Source of the DNA: Cytidiella melzeri
Taxonomy: Eukaryota; Basidiomycota; Agaricomycetes; Polyporales; Irpicaceae
Direction: 5' to 3'
Assembly (NCBI GenBank): GCA_022592445.1
Contig: JABYQR010000027.1
Location: 1-64,000, forward strand
Length of the DNA: 64,000 bases
Below are positions 1-8,928 of the stretch, one piece after another; the first letter of the stretch is position 1, and each line of letters opens with the position of its first letter. The notes beneath the pieces are model-generated. The model ran no database searches. It had not been told where the DNA came from and worked only from the letters and a program-made list of their open reading frames with translations. A program made the position numbers and the translations under genes.

Positions 1-262
1 ACTGTGGGGCTGGAGTAACAATAGAACAATAAGGGACCAGGGTAACTGTCAAGGACCTGAGTAACTGTCAAGGACCAGAGTACATAGAACAATAGGACTA
101 GAACAATAGACAATAGAACAATAGTATCAGGAACAATAGAACAATAGGAACTGGGGGAATCCCTAACAATAGGCAAAAGACAATAGACGGAAGACAATAG
201 GACAATAGGAACTGGGGGAATCCCTGGGGAATCCCTATCAATGGAAGTTGAACAATAGAACA
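1..262. repeat. Cluster of short ACAATAG motifs
   Basis: About a dozen copies of ACAATAG, often as GAACAATAG, lie within 260 bp, mixed with a repeated GGGGAATCCCT block and two copies of an ACTGTCAAGGACC unit. Spacing is irregular, so this is a degenerate simple repeat rather than a strict tandem array. The reverse complement (CTATTGTTC) recurs three times at about 13,718-13,870 inside another LTR, so the block is probably derived from LTR or leader sequence of a related element that runs off the window edge. Confidence 0.6.
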
Positions 263-707
263 ATGGCCTAGGTTGATCTGGAACCGCTCCAGATTGAGTC
301 TAGGGTTTGGGTCTGGACTATTGATAAATAAGGCAGGATGTCACGTGACCCGGGTTAGGGTTAGGTCCGGTAACACTCCTAGCCAGAAAATAAGCGCTCT
401 AGATAGGCGCCTAAGGCTGTAAACTGGTGACATTATTGGAAAAATCCGGTCTCTGTTGGACTATCCATGTCACTTTCCGGGTTTGTGCCGGAGCACAAAA
501 TTGAATCGCGTGAGGTATAACACCCATTGCGGTTGTCTCCAAGTCAGCTTCTGAGCATTTCTGAAATATGTCAGGTTTTAGTGATCCGACCATATTTTTA
601 CAGTAATCGGATGTCCCTCCAGATGTTGACAATACTCTTCCTGTCACAGATTTTCAATGTTTCTACAAGACTTGCCTTACCAGGCAACGGTATTATTATG
701 AATATTT

Positions 708-812
708 AAGCGCTTGTCAAGCGCTTATCCAGCGCTTATCCGGCGTCTATTTAGGCGCTTATCCAGCGCTTATATGGCGCTTATCAGGCGCTTATTCCGG
801 CGCTTATTCTCA
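708..812. repeat. Degenerate 11-bp tandem repeat (GCGCTTATC)
   Basis: Nine units of roughly AGCGCTTATCC / GGCGCTTATC follow each other head to tail with unit lengths of 10-13 bp. GCGC within each unit is self-complementary, so the array could form small hairpins. It lies upstream of the transposase remnant and may be a subterminal repeat of that transposon or part of an old LTR; nothing in the flanks decides between these. Confidence 0.7.
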
Positions 813-1196
813 GTGCCTATCAGTTGATGCACTGATGCGCCTCCTGTCTCTGATGCGCTGATGCGCTCCTTTCCTGATCTGTGTATCACATGATAGAACT
901 CTCTGGAACCTTGTGGAACATGCTGGAACTATGATGTCATAGTATAGAACATTCCATTAGATGATGTCATAGTTCTTAGAACCTTCTGGAAAAGTCTAGC
1001 CTTGTCTTAGAACAAGCTAGAACAAGTCTAGCCTTGGAGCTGGGTCATGGGGTCAGGTCATGGGGACAATTGCTATTGGTTGATTATTGAAGTGGCACCA
1101 CTAGGGCATAGGGCATGCTTAGTAAGGTAGATTACTTTGCTTACTCATGTAGGTATTAGGGGTCTTAGGGTAGTACCTGGGGTCCTCCCCTTCATG

Positions 1197-1357
1197 TATA
1201 TATAGAGGCACTCCTGAGAGCATATCCCCTCAGTCTTATCCACTCTGTTGATCAAGGACTACTTTGTACTCCCCAGTACTCACTCTCACCAACACTCTAC
1301 TCTCTGTATCTCTATCACCCCCTCAAGTTAAACACTTATCTGGTGAGTGTAATTTTA
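1197..1357 (+). promoter_or_regulatory. TATA box and pyrimidine-rich leader before the transposase remnant
   Basis: TATATATA at 1197-1204 is followed by a CT-rich leader with ATG absent up to the transposase frame. A GT..AG pair (GTGAGT near 1343 to CAG near 1373) would make a short leader intron just before the coding homology starts. The arrangement looks like either the transposon's own promoter or the R/U5 part of an old LTR; the LTR ends could not be found. Confidence 0.4.
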
Positions 1358-1361
1358 ACTG

Positions 1362-2231
1362 TTGCACACTACAGCAGCCGAGGTCACAACCACGACAGAG
1401 CCACAATCTGTGCCACCTTTACAGAATCAGGGCTTAAATGCTTTGGATTTTCTTGATCCAGCAGATGAAGATGACGAGAACTTTTGCAATGTCAACATTG
1501 ACAAGACAGTTTCTGTGCGTTTCAGTAAACTGATCAACCTGGCGAAGAAGCACAAGTCAGCAACAGCGTTATTCAAGCTGCATATTTTGAGAATGTACCT
1601 CGATCTTCACAGTCACATGAAAAGAAATCCCCGCATCAAGAATCCTGCTCAGCGCGCAAGTCTCAGCATTGCACGATTGGTCGGAAAGGGTCCTTACTTT
1701 GCCCGCCAACTTTTCCATCTCAAACATTACGTTTTTTGCTTTGGAACTCTTCCTCCCAGCCAAAAGGGACAACATTACGCTCACCCATCTCTGCTGAATA
1801 ATGAGCATATTGCAATCGCAGTACGCCGTTATCTTACTGTTCTCGTTGATGGAGAAGTAAGTTCACTTTGCATCTCACAAAAACAGTCACTGATGCTTAC
1901 CTTTGAATGGCAGATCACTCCGCTCAATCTTGTGAAGCAAGTGATTATTCCAAACTTAGGGTTAAACCTCAGTGGATCAAAAATTACCAATGCTGCTGCA
2001 CGGCGATGGTTGCGTAAGCTCAGTTATGAATGATGTCTTGTCACAAAAGGAGCTTATGTGGACAGTTACAAGTGACCTGATGTTGCAAAATATTGAGAGA
2101 AGTTCTTGAAAAGAGATCAAGTCGCTTGAAAGGTATGTCTCATTTCAGCTGAGTTCACCGACCAGATTATTAATTGACAAATCTAGATACCGCACCCAAT
2201 ATGAAGGAAAGGAGTTAGATCCCATCCCACC
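1362..2231 (+). pseudogene. DDE transposase, N-terminal part (decayed)
   Basis: This is the first third of an agaricomycete DDE-superfamily (DDE_3/Tc1-like) transposase, recognisable from NPRIKNPAQR, LVGKGPYFARQL, TLPPSQKG and LLNNEHIA. The first codon in this frame is TTG and a stop lies just upstream, so the true start is lost or in a leader exon. Two introns can be placed, 1857-1913 and 2133-2186; removing them restores homology. The frame is broken by TGA at 2031, 2073 and 2094 and by one extra A in the run near 2110. It ends in the PIPP motif, exactly where the gypsy element inserted; the gene resumes at 9423. Confidence 0.85.
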
Positions 2232-2725
2232 TGTCAAGAACACAACCAAACTCTTATGAAGAGCGAGGAAGTGACGACGGGGAAGGAACGACGAGCGAAC
2301 TCGCGTGGACGATGACGACAGGGGTAATGATGATGAAAAGGGGAAGAGACGACGACGAGGGAGCAGCTAACAATGAGCTAAAGACCAGGATATATTAGCA
2401 CAGTGGTGAGACTAGTACAAGGTGAACGTCACCTAAAGACCAGGAGGTAGAATCTGAGGTCTTTAGGGAGCTACAGGGTGGGTTTATATACATCTCAGAC
2501 AAGGACCCCTGGTACCGGGTCTGTACTCCTAACACTGCCGTGGGAACGTATGGTGTGCTATGGTGCGATGTTCTACAATGTTCCACAATGTTCCAGCACC
2601 TTCTATGATCATGTGACCAGTCTGTCACATGCACTTGATCACATGCAGTAGCCATGTACCATCGATAAGATAAGATAAAGAAATTAAAAGGAAAAGAAAG
2701 GGAAAAAGTGTGCATGTTCGTGACA
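2232..2725 (-). repeat. 3' LTR of the gypsy element
   Basis: It is 494 bp, with TGTCA/TGACA terminal inverted repeats. It is identical to the copy at 8929-9422 except for about four transitions (near 2281, 2353, 2371 and 2554). A TATA box lies at 2483-2490 on the sense (minus) strand. Confidence 0.95.
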
Positions 2726-2743
2726 TTACCCCCCTCCTAAAGG
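2726..2743 (-). promoter_or_regulatory. Polypurine tract
   Basis: Read on the minus strand, TTTAGGAGGGGGGTAA directly abuts the 3' LTR, the expected position of the plus-strand DNA primer in reverse transcription. An almost identical tract (TTTTAGGAGGGGGGTAA) precedes the LTR at 13426, so the two elements share this signal. Confidence 0.85.
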
Positions 2744-2844
2744 CCTTTTCTCCGGAAGGCAGGAGTTGAGTCTTTTCCGTCTTCCCACAAGGATACGCGT
2801 CGTAGAGTTTCTGAAGGTAGCTTCTCAAAATTCTCATTAATTGG

Positions 2845-5800
2845 TCAGAAATTCATTGCCAAGAATAGAGATGCAGCGATTGGTCGTGGAGCTCCTGGGT
2901 GTCGTCTGTGGAAATCCTTTACGGCTTCATCGGCATGAGTGACGTTGGTGGCTGGTTCCCAGGAATTTTCTGATTCTGGGTATCCTTTCCACTTAACACG
3001 GTACTGAAACTCCTTCTTTCGCCCGAAGATCCTTGAATCAAGAATCTGTTCTACCTCGTACTCCTCTTCTTCGTCTACCACAATCGGCTCAGGTTCAGGA
3101 AATTCCCGGTTAGGGACCAAACTTGCCGTCTTGGCTGGTCGCAACCTATCCACATGGAACACCGGGTGACGCTTGTCCCGAATGGTAAGTTTAACCCGGT
3201 AATTCAAATCCCCAACCTTTTCTAAGATCTCATAGGGGCCATCTCGTTTTGGTGCTAGCTTTGCCACCGGCTGTTCCTTGGGATGTTTTTCACGTTCCAC
3301 GTAAACTTTGTCACCAACTTCAAACTGCGGAGCTTTTGCAACTCCATGATCGTAGAACCGTTTCATGCGTTCTGCCGTAAGTTGTAGCGCAGCTTTAGCA
3401 TCTTCTTGGGCTTCTCGTAATGCTCGAAGACGTTCGTCTGCTGCGGGAACATTGGACACTGGGTTCAAAGGCACCTGGAATTCCGGTAAATACCCATAGA
3501 TCAGTTCGAAGGGAGCCTTCCCGGTGGACGAGTGTACTCGGCTATTAAGCGCAAACTCCGCAATCGGTAACCAATCTACCCAGTCATCCTGTCTGAAGGA
3601 GCAGAACACTCGGAGATACTGTTCTATCTCTTGGTTCATACGTTCTGTTTTGCCGTCTGTCTGAGGGTGATACGCGGTGGACATGGACGACTTTACTCCG
3701 AGTGCATCGTAGATAGCACGAAGGAACTTGGACGCGAACACTGATCCACGGTCTGAGATCATCTGTCGAGGTACACCATGGAGTCGAAACATGTTTGCAA
3801 TATAATCCTGCACGTGTTCGGGGGTTATCATGCTTTCCCGTGATGGGTAACAGTGCACCTGCGCGGTTGTTCGATCAACTGCAACCGTGATGGAATCGTA
3901 TCCTTTACATGGCGGCAGCTTGACAATAAAGTCTGTGGTGACGCTTTCCCATGGAGCATTGGGCGGCTCTAGTGGATTGAGTGGACCGCGTGGTGGAGCG
4001 GGGTATGTCTTCGTTCTTTGACAGGTGTCACATGTGTCTACATAGTCATTGACAAAGCGTGTCATGCTGGGCCACCAGTAGTTCCGAGATAGCAGTTCCA
4101 GTGTCTTGTACCTGCCTGGATGTCCGGCGGCGGGTAAGTCATGATGTCTCCGAACCAGTTCCTTTCGGATTTCGTCATCTTTAGGGACATAAACTTTTCC
4201 CCTGAACAATAACAGCCCGTTCTCCACGTTCCACTCTTCGAGTCCCCGACTAAGAAGACGAGGTCCGAGTTTCTTGACTTTGGCAAGTGCTTCTGCCACT
4301 TCAGTCTCTCGCAGAGAACATTCACGGATACGTTTTAACAGGTCTCTGTCTGGTTGTACGCTAGCTTGCCCCCGTTGAGAAGCAGCGGCTCGGAAGACCT
4401 CTGGTCCTAGGACTATTCGTGATAGATTATCTTCTTCGTCCTTGACCTCGTGTTGGCCTAGCCTGGACATAGAATCCGACTTTCCCATTGATTTTCCGGG
4501 CTTCGGAATGATTTCAAAGTTAAAACGTGAGAGGAACAACGACCAACGTGCTTGACGGCGTGTCAAGTTACGAGCTGTCTTCCAGTACTCGAGGTTCTTG
4601 TGGTCAGAGAAGATAGGGAATTTCTCTGGTAGCCCTTCCAAGTAATGACGCCAGTCTTCAAGGGCTCGTACAATTGCCATGAGTTCTCGGTCGTAGATCT
4701 CATAGTTTCGTTCAGTCTCAGTCATGCCTTCAGACCGATAGGCTACTGGATGCCACGTGCCGTCTTCGGCTTGTTGTTCCAATACCCCTCCCATTGCATA
4801 CCCGGATGCATCCGTTTCCAAACGTGTGGGTCTATCAAAACTCCACATTGCCAACATCGGCGCTTCCACAAATTGTCGGCGGAGTTCATCAAACGCCGAC
4901 TGTTCTTCAGGGCCCCATTTCCAAGGAACCTTGCCCGTGAGACGGTCTAAGGGCTTACATATTTTTCCGAAGTCTTTGATGAATCTCCGGTAGAAGTTTG
5001 CAAACCCACGGAATCGGCGAATATCAGAGACATTCTGCGGTACAGGCCACTCAGCCACTGCCTTTACTTTGACAGGGTCCATGCGTAACTGATTGTGACC
5101 AATGATAACACCAAGATATTCTGTCTCTGAACGCTCAAATTCGCATTTCTCCGGTTTAAGAAACAGATCATGTTGTCTGAGCCGTCTCAGAACTTCATGT
5201 ACCACCTCGCGGTGTTCGGAGATCTCCTTGGAATAGATGAGGATATCATCTAGGTAGACGGTGACCTTGCCTTCAGCAATAAGATCAGCAAAGATGTCGT
5301 TCATCATGTTCTGGAATGTGGCCGGGGAATTGGTAAGACCAAAGAACATGACCGTAGGTTCAAACAGTCCTCGGTTGGTGACAAATGCAGCTTTGTGTTC
5401 ATCGCCTTCCTTGATGCGGACGTTATTGTACCCCCATCTGACGTCCAGCTTAGTGAAGAACTTAGCACCGCGCAATCTATCCATGAGTTCGGAGATTAAC
5501 GGCAGTGGATACCTGTTTTTGATAGTGACTTCGTTCAACTTCCGGTAATCCTGCACTGGACGTAACTTTCCATCCTTTTTCTTGACAAAGAAGAAGGGTG
5601 ACGCCATTGGGGATTTCGACGGTCGAATGTACCCTTTCTCTAGGTTCTCTCGGATAAACTTATCAAGCTCTTCTTGCTCAGGGTGTGACAGCGGGTAAAC
5701 CTTTGCATGGAATCCTTTTGCCTCCGGAACTAACTCAATTGCATGGTCGTACGACTTGTGTTCTGGCAGTCGTTGAGATTCCGTTTCAGAGAAAATGTGA

Positions 5801-5934
5801 GCATGTTGACGATATTGTTCAGGTACCATCTCCTCAAAGGTTTTGACTGGTTTAACCCGGTTCTCGACCTCAGCTAGTTCACTAGAGTATGTGTATCCCG
5901 CTAGAGTGAACAGGCGTTCGCCTTCCTGTACCAT
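2845..5934 (-). CDS. Pol: reverse transcriptase, RNase H, integrase, chromodomain
   Basis: This open frame has 1,029 codons and starts at ATG 5932-5934, though the frame is open from 5961. RT spans roughly residues 105-275 with the catalytic box YLDD at 227-230. RNase H follows at about 365-480 with TDASG (D374) and DRELMA. Integrase has its HHCC zinc site (H598, H605, C635, C638) and a D668, D728, E764 triad with the 35-residue DDE spacing. A chromodomain of about 50 residues begins near 959 (YEVEQILDSR, WKGYPESENSWEP) and should direct integration to marked chromatin. All catalytic residues are present. A single TGA at 5962-5964 separates it from the protease in the same frame, and probably arose from CGA. 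Confidence 0.95.
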   Translation of the reverse strand: MVQEGERLFTLAGYTYSSELAEVENRVKPVKTFEEMVPEQYRQHAHIFSETESQRLPEHKSYDHAIELVPEAKGFHAKVYPLSHPEQEELDKFIRENLEKGYIRPSKSPMASPFFFVKKKDGKLRPVQDYRKLNEVTIKNRYPLPLISELMDRLRGAKFFTKLDVRWGYNNVRIKEGDEHKAAFVTNRGLFEPTVMFFGLTNSPATFQNMMNDIFADLIAEGKVTVYLDDILIYSKEISEHREVVHEVLRRLRQHDLFLKPEKCEFERSETEYLGVIIGHNQLRMDPVKVKAVAEWPVPQNVSDIRRFRGFANFYRRFIKDFGKICKPLDRLTGKVPWKWGPEEQSAFDELRRQFVEAPMLAMWSFDRPTRLETDASGYAMGGVLEQQAEDGTWHPVAYRSEGMTETERNYEIYDRELMAIVRALEDWRHYLEGLPEKFPIFSDHKNLEYWKTARNLTRRQARWSLFLSRFNFEIIPKPGKSMGKSDSMSRLGQHEVKDEEDNLSRIVLGPEVFRAAASQRGQASVQPDRDLLKRIRECSLRETEVAEALAKVKKLGPRLLSRGLEEWNVENGLLLFRGKVYVPKDDEIRKELVRRHHDLPAAGHPGRYKTLELLSRNYWWPSMTRFVNDYVDTCDTCQRTKTYPAPPRGPLNPLEPPNAPWESVTTDFIVKLPPCKGYDSITVAVDRTTAQVHCYPSRESMITPEHVQDYIANMFRLHGVPRQMISDRGSVFASKFLRAIYDALGVKSSMSTAYHPQTDGKTERMNQEIEQYLRVFCSFRQDDWVDWLPIAEFALNSRVHSSTGKAPFELIYGYLPEFQVPLNPVSNVPAADERLRALREAQEDAKAALQLTAERMKRFYDHGVAKAPQFEVGDKVYVEREKHPKEQPVAKLAPKRDGPYEILEKVGDLNYRVKLTIRDKRHPVFHVDRLRPAKTASLVPNREFPEPEPIVVDEEEEYEVEQILDSRIFGRKKEFQYRVKWKGYPESENSWEPATNVTHADEAVKDFHRRHPGAPRPIAASLFLAMNF

Positions 5935-5961
5935 AGGTGTCGGACGTGTACGTACAATGCG

Positions 5962-6669
5962 TCAGGGAGTTCCTTTTCCACCGAGCTGAGTAGTGGCCTG
6001 TGCCTGTAACTTCGGCAATTCGGCCCCATCCAAACTTCCTGAACCTTCCGTGGTTTCCTCGATGTCTTCTTCGGCCTCCTCCGTATCCACCGGCAAGTAC
6101 GGAAGCTGTTCCACAACTTTCCGTAATCCCGGAGTTCTCTTCTTCCGTTTAGGCTCAGCTGTTCTCTTAGCTGCAGCCTCTCTCGCTTCATCAACCCGTT
6201 GCCTGGGTTTACATGCATCAGGACATCCATCCATCCTGATGATGCCTTCGTACCAATCAATGGTGGGGTTATGATACCGCAACCAATCGATTCCTATAAT
6301 TACGTCTTCGGGTCCAATATCAGTGACCGTGAAGATGGTCCTCTCCTCGTGGTCCCCTATCCTCATATTGAGAATGGCAACTTCGTCAATAGCCCCGTCT
6401 CGATTTGGGGTTCCGTCTATGTTGTACACCGGAATGGGTTGTTTCAACTTCTGGGTTCTGATATGATGCTCTCGAACAAACCGTTTATGAATGAATAGTG
6501 TCGAGGCTCCACTATCAATCATTGCTGCGACTTCTTTAGATCTCCGCACTCCTGAAACTGTGATGGGTACGTGAAAATGTTCCGATTCAGAACCAGTCTC
6601 TAATACATCAGACGCGAGTATGGAAAATCTATTGTTACATGGTATACGCGGGGCACGTGCTTGCGCAGC
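5962..6669 (-). CDS. Pol N-terminal part: aspartic protease
   Basis: The open frame lies in the same phase as RT. It contains the retroviral-type protease signature AAMIDSGAST near its middle, then the conserved stretches IPVYNIDGT, NMRIGDHEERT and VIIGIDWLRYHNP typical of fungal gypsy proteases. The frame opens after TGA at 6670-6672 and closes at TGA 5962-5964. Both stops are where related proteins keep arginine, so CGA to TGA mutation is the simplest explanation. Gag ends 14 bp before this frame opens and is in a different phase, so a frameshift would be needed to make Gag-Pol from intact RNA. No ATG-headed start is evident upstream of the catalytic site. Confidence 0.85.
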   Translation of the reverse strand, partial: AAQARAPRIPCNNRFSILASDVLETGSESEHFHVPITVSGVRRSKEVAAMIDSGASTLFIHKRFVREHHIRTQKLKQPIPVYNIDGTPNRDGAIDEVAILNMRIGDHEERTIFTVTDIGPEDVIIGIDWLRYHNPTIDWYEGIIRMDGCPDACKPRQRVDEAREAAAKRTAEPKRKKRTPGLRKVVEQLPYLPVDTEEAEEDIEETTEGSGSLDGAELPKLQAQATTQLGGKGTP

Positions 6670-6686
6670 TCAAATCACGGCCCGAA

Positions 6687-7748
6687 TCAAAAACCCTCCT
6701 CAAGTCTCTTCTTGAGGTCGGCGTTCTCCGCCCTTAACTTCTCCAGTTCTCCTAGCACGGCTTTGAGTGTTACTTCCGACACTCCCGACGAGCTCGACGC
6801 TTCTTCCCTCTCAGGCTTCTTTTCTTCGGCCCGAGAAGAAGATACCTCTCCAGTGGTAGCAGCTACACGAGTCCCTCGAGGTGGTGGGCGTGGGACTGCC
6901 GGTTTGGTGCACGTGCGTGCGATGTGACTGGGGTCGGTGGTAATCTCTTGACAGTTGTAACACCGCCGACCTTGTTGCATTTTGGAGGCATCGACCTCCA
7001 TGGGAACTGGACCGTTGGAAGGACGGGGAACCGGAGTAAACCTGGGCTGAGACTGGGTGGGTCTCGACGTAGTTGACGGGGGAACAGACGGAGTTTTCTT
7101 TTCCGTTGTCTCCCTGATGCGGGCGTATGCGGCTGCCATTTTCAGGGACCTATCAATCCAGCCTTGGTAATTGGCTGGAGGTGCTTCGGCCGTTGCCAGC
7201 CGCCCGTAGATGTATTCAGGGAGACCCTTTATGAACCGGATCTCCTTGTCTTTGTCGCTCAACCCGTTGATGCGACCCACGTATGACTGGAAGTTAGTGA
7301 CGTATGTGCCGACATCCCGCGCGTTCTTTTCCTTCTTTTCAGCTCCACAGAGCTTCTCCAGTTCGCGAATGGCAGTATCCTCGGGCGTTGCATCGCCAAA
7401 GTACTTTTTGAGTTCAGTTTTGAACTTAGCCCACGTATCAAGATTGGCCGGCAGATCACCGTTGTGGTCAGCCATGTGATCTGTGACTGGTATTGCCCAT
7501 TGGGCAGCTTTCTCCGACAGACGGTAGATGGCCGTCAGGACCTTGGTTTTCTCGTCCGTGATACTGGCAGTCACCCAGTAAGCCTCACACTGGGACAGAA
7601 AACGTTCCAGGTCACAACCATGTTCGCCCTTGTATCTGTCGGGCTTGGAATCATTGTTGTTGACCGTAACCTGCGGTCTGGGCATTGCTTGCGCGACTGC
7701 AGCTACAATGGCTGCAACCAGGGCGGGATCAACCGCGGGTGTTGTCAT
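6687..7748 (-). CDS. Gag (retrotransposon capsid/nucleocapsid)
   Basis: This 353-residue protein starts from ATG 7746-7748, which has A at -3. The choice of start is firm because this is the first ATG on the sense strand after the predicted transcription start about 1.4 kb upstream. The capsid-like part carries KPDRYKGEHG, FLSQCEAYW, RFIKGLPEYIYGRL; the C-terminal part has a zinc knuckle, CYNCQ...HIARTC, with an expanded CX2CX8HX4C spacing instead of CX2CX4HX4C, then a charged coiled-coil-like tail (LEKLRAENADLKKRLEE). The frame is open upstream to 8099, where TAG-TAG separates it from the methionine-less leader frame. Confidence 0.9.
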   Translation of the reverse strand: MTTPAVDPALVAAIVAAVAQAMPRPQVTVNNNDSKPDRYKGEHGCDLERFLSQCEAYWVTASITDEKTKVLTAIYRLSEKAAQWAIPVTDHMADHNGDLPANLDTWAKFKTELKKYFGDATPEDTAIRELEKLCGAEKKEKNARDVGTYVTNFQSYVGRINGLSDKDKEIRFIKGLPEYIYGRLATAEAPPANYQGWIDRSLKMAAAYARIRETTEKKTPSVPPSTTSRPTQSQPRFTPVPRPSNGPVPMEVDASKMQQGRRCYNCQEITTDPSHIARTCTKPAVPRPPPRGTRVAATTGEVSSSRAEEKKPEREEASSSSGVSEVTLKAVLGELEKLRAENADLKKRLEEGF

Positions 7749-8102
7749 TGTGGTGGGAGTGGGGGAAACGGTTTCAGGAGTAGTGATGGGGTCAGGAATA
7801 ATGGGGGTGACGTCTGGTGGAGTCGGTGGGTTTTCCGGTACAACTAAACTGGTATCGACTTCGACTTCTTCAGGAACTCCAACAATCAACGGTATCTGAC
7901 TGTTATCGCAGGCTACGTATCCACGGTATCGTTGTCCTTCTCTGAAATGATGGGATACTACAAACTTTTGATTTCGATTTGGACACGGTTGTTGTTCGCA
8001 GATTTCAATATACGCGTGGTCCTCTTCGTTATCGTGACAATCCTGAAGATCGTCGGGATCGAAGACGTGGAAACGGTTATCGCACTCAATGATTGCTGTC
8101 TA

Positions 8103-8924
8103 CTACAAAGGAAGTTTCTCAAAGTATCCTCCGTCCGCTACAAAAGCAACTCGACTCGTAACCTCCGTCAACCTCTTGCGCAATTGCGTGAAGTTGATCT
8201 GTCCCACTGATTGCAAGCCCCAGTTCAGTGCTTTGAGCTGGGCAGGCGTGCGCGTGGAGAGTACTTCCTCCGTGTGTTCTGTGAGGTACAGAAGTTTGTC
8301 GTTGAGTAACAGGACTGATCTAACCTGTGAGTCGTTGCGGTCGCGAGTGAGTTCGATCAGGATCTTGAGGCGTCTGGTAGTGGCCTCGATCTTCGGCTTG
8401 AGGATGCCGACTTGGTCCTTGATGGAAAACTTGTGGAAATCGAGCGTCACAGGTTTTTGTGCGTCTGGGCGAGGTGGCGGGGGTGCCTGGGAGACGCGGT
8501 CCTTGAGAGACGGTTTCTCAATTCGCTCCGCGAGGGTTTGCGCGCGTTCTGTGCGTGCACGTTCCTTGATGGACTCGTTGTCACGAGCAAACTTTTCGTG
8601 GTCGAAGGCAGGAAGCCTGGTGCCCAGGGAATGGTAGTGAGGGCGGCGTGAGACGTAGGATACGATGGCTTCAAGATCCTTTTCTGTGTAGAGACGAGGA
8701 CGTCCTTGCTCGCGTAGTTCTCGACGAGCCTCAAAGAAGGACTCGGGTATGCGGCGACGAATGCGTACGTCCTTGGGCACTATAACCACGAAGTGAGATG
8801 TAGGATCAAAGGTTCGGGCCAATACAACGTACTGGTAAACCGGGAGGACTAAACTTTTATAAACTTTGGGGAAAGGGAATTTATGCGGTTGCGCGACGTC
8901 CAGGCGAGCGTACGGAGATTCTAC
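8103..8924 (-). CDS. Methionine-less 273-codon leader open reading frame
   Basis: The frame is open from just inside the 5' LTR (after TAG at 8925-8927) to tandem stops TAG-TAG at 8100-8105, in the same phase as gag. It contains no ATG at all, so it can be translated only from a near-cognate codon, by splicing from elsewhere, or not at all. The predicted product is basic and polar, with a proline run (APPPPRPDAQKP) and a leucine-rich region (IKDQVGILKPKIEATTRRLK); no known domain is recognised. Length, composition and phase with gag suggest real coding sequence, such as a non-AUG Gag extension, but this is inference. It could also be an untranslated leader under another constraint. Confidence 0.45.
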   Translation of the reverse strand, partial: VESPYARLDVAQPHKFPFPKVYKSLVLPVYQYVVLARTFDPTSHFVVIVPKDVRIRRRIPESFFEARRELREQGRPRLYTEKDLEAIVSYVSRRPHYHSLGTRLPAFDHEKFARDNESIKERARTERAQTLAERIEKPSLKDRVSQAPPPPRPDAQKPVTLDFHKFSIKDQVGILKPKIEATTRRLKILIELTRDRNDSQVRSVLLLNDKLLYLTEHTEEVLSTRTPAQLKALNWGLQSVGQINFTQLRKRLTEVTSRVAFVADGGYFEKLPL

Positions 8925-8926
8925 CT
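8916..8926 (-). promoter_or_regulatory. Self-priming primer-binding site
   Basis: Two bases inside the 5' LTR, the sense strand reads AGGTAGAATCT. This is the exact reverse complement of AGATTCTACCT at 9142-9152, about 35 nt below the LTR TATA box, where the mRNA should begin. Pairing stops at exactly 11 bp on both sides. No tRNA-like TGG primer site is present. An 11-nt match between mRNA 5' end and PBS is the arrangement described for the self-primed Tf1 element of fission yeast. Confidence 0.8.
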
Positions 8927-8928
8927 AA

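Noticed and set aside
352..365. Telomere-like GGGTTAGGGTTAGG
   Set aside because: Only two TTAGGG-type units; too short to call an interstitial telomere.
1000..1334. 3' end of an LTR upstream of the transposase
   Set aside because: TATA box and CT-rich leader look LTR-like, but no matching TG start, inverted ends or target duplication could be found.
4645..4993. Plus-strand open frames across the pol gene
   Set aside because: They are antisense shadows of the reverse transcriptase/RNase H frame.
5901..6260. Overlapping open frame in the protease region
   Set aside because: It is in the gag phase but reads the alternate frame of pol; its sequence has no protease or other retroelement motif.
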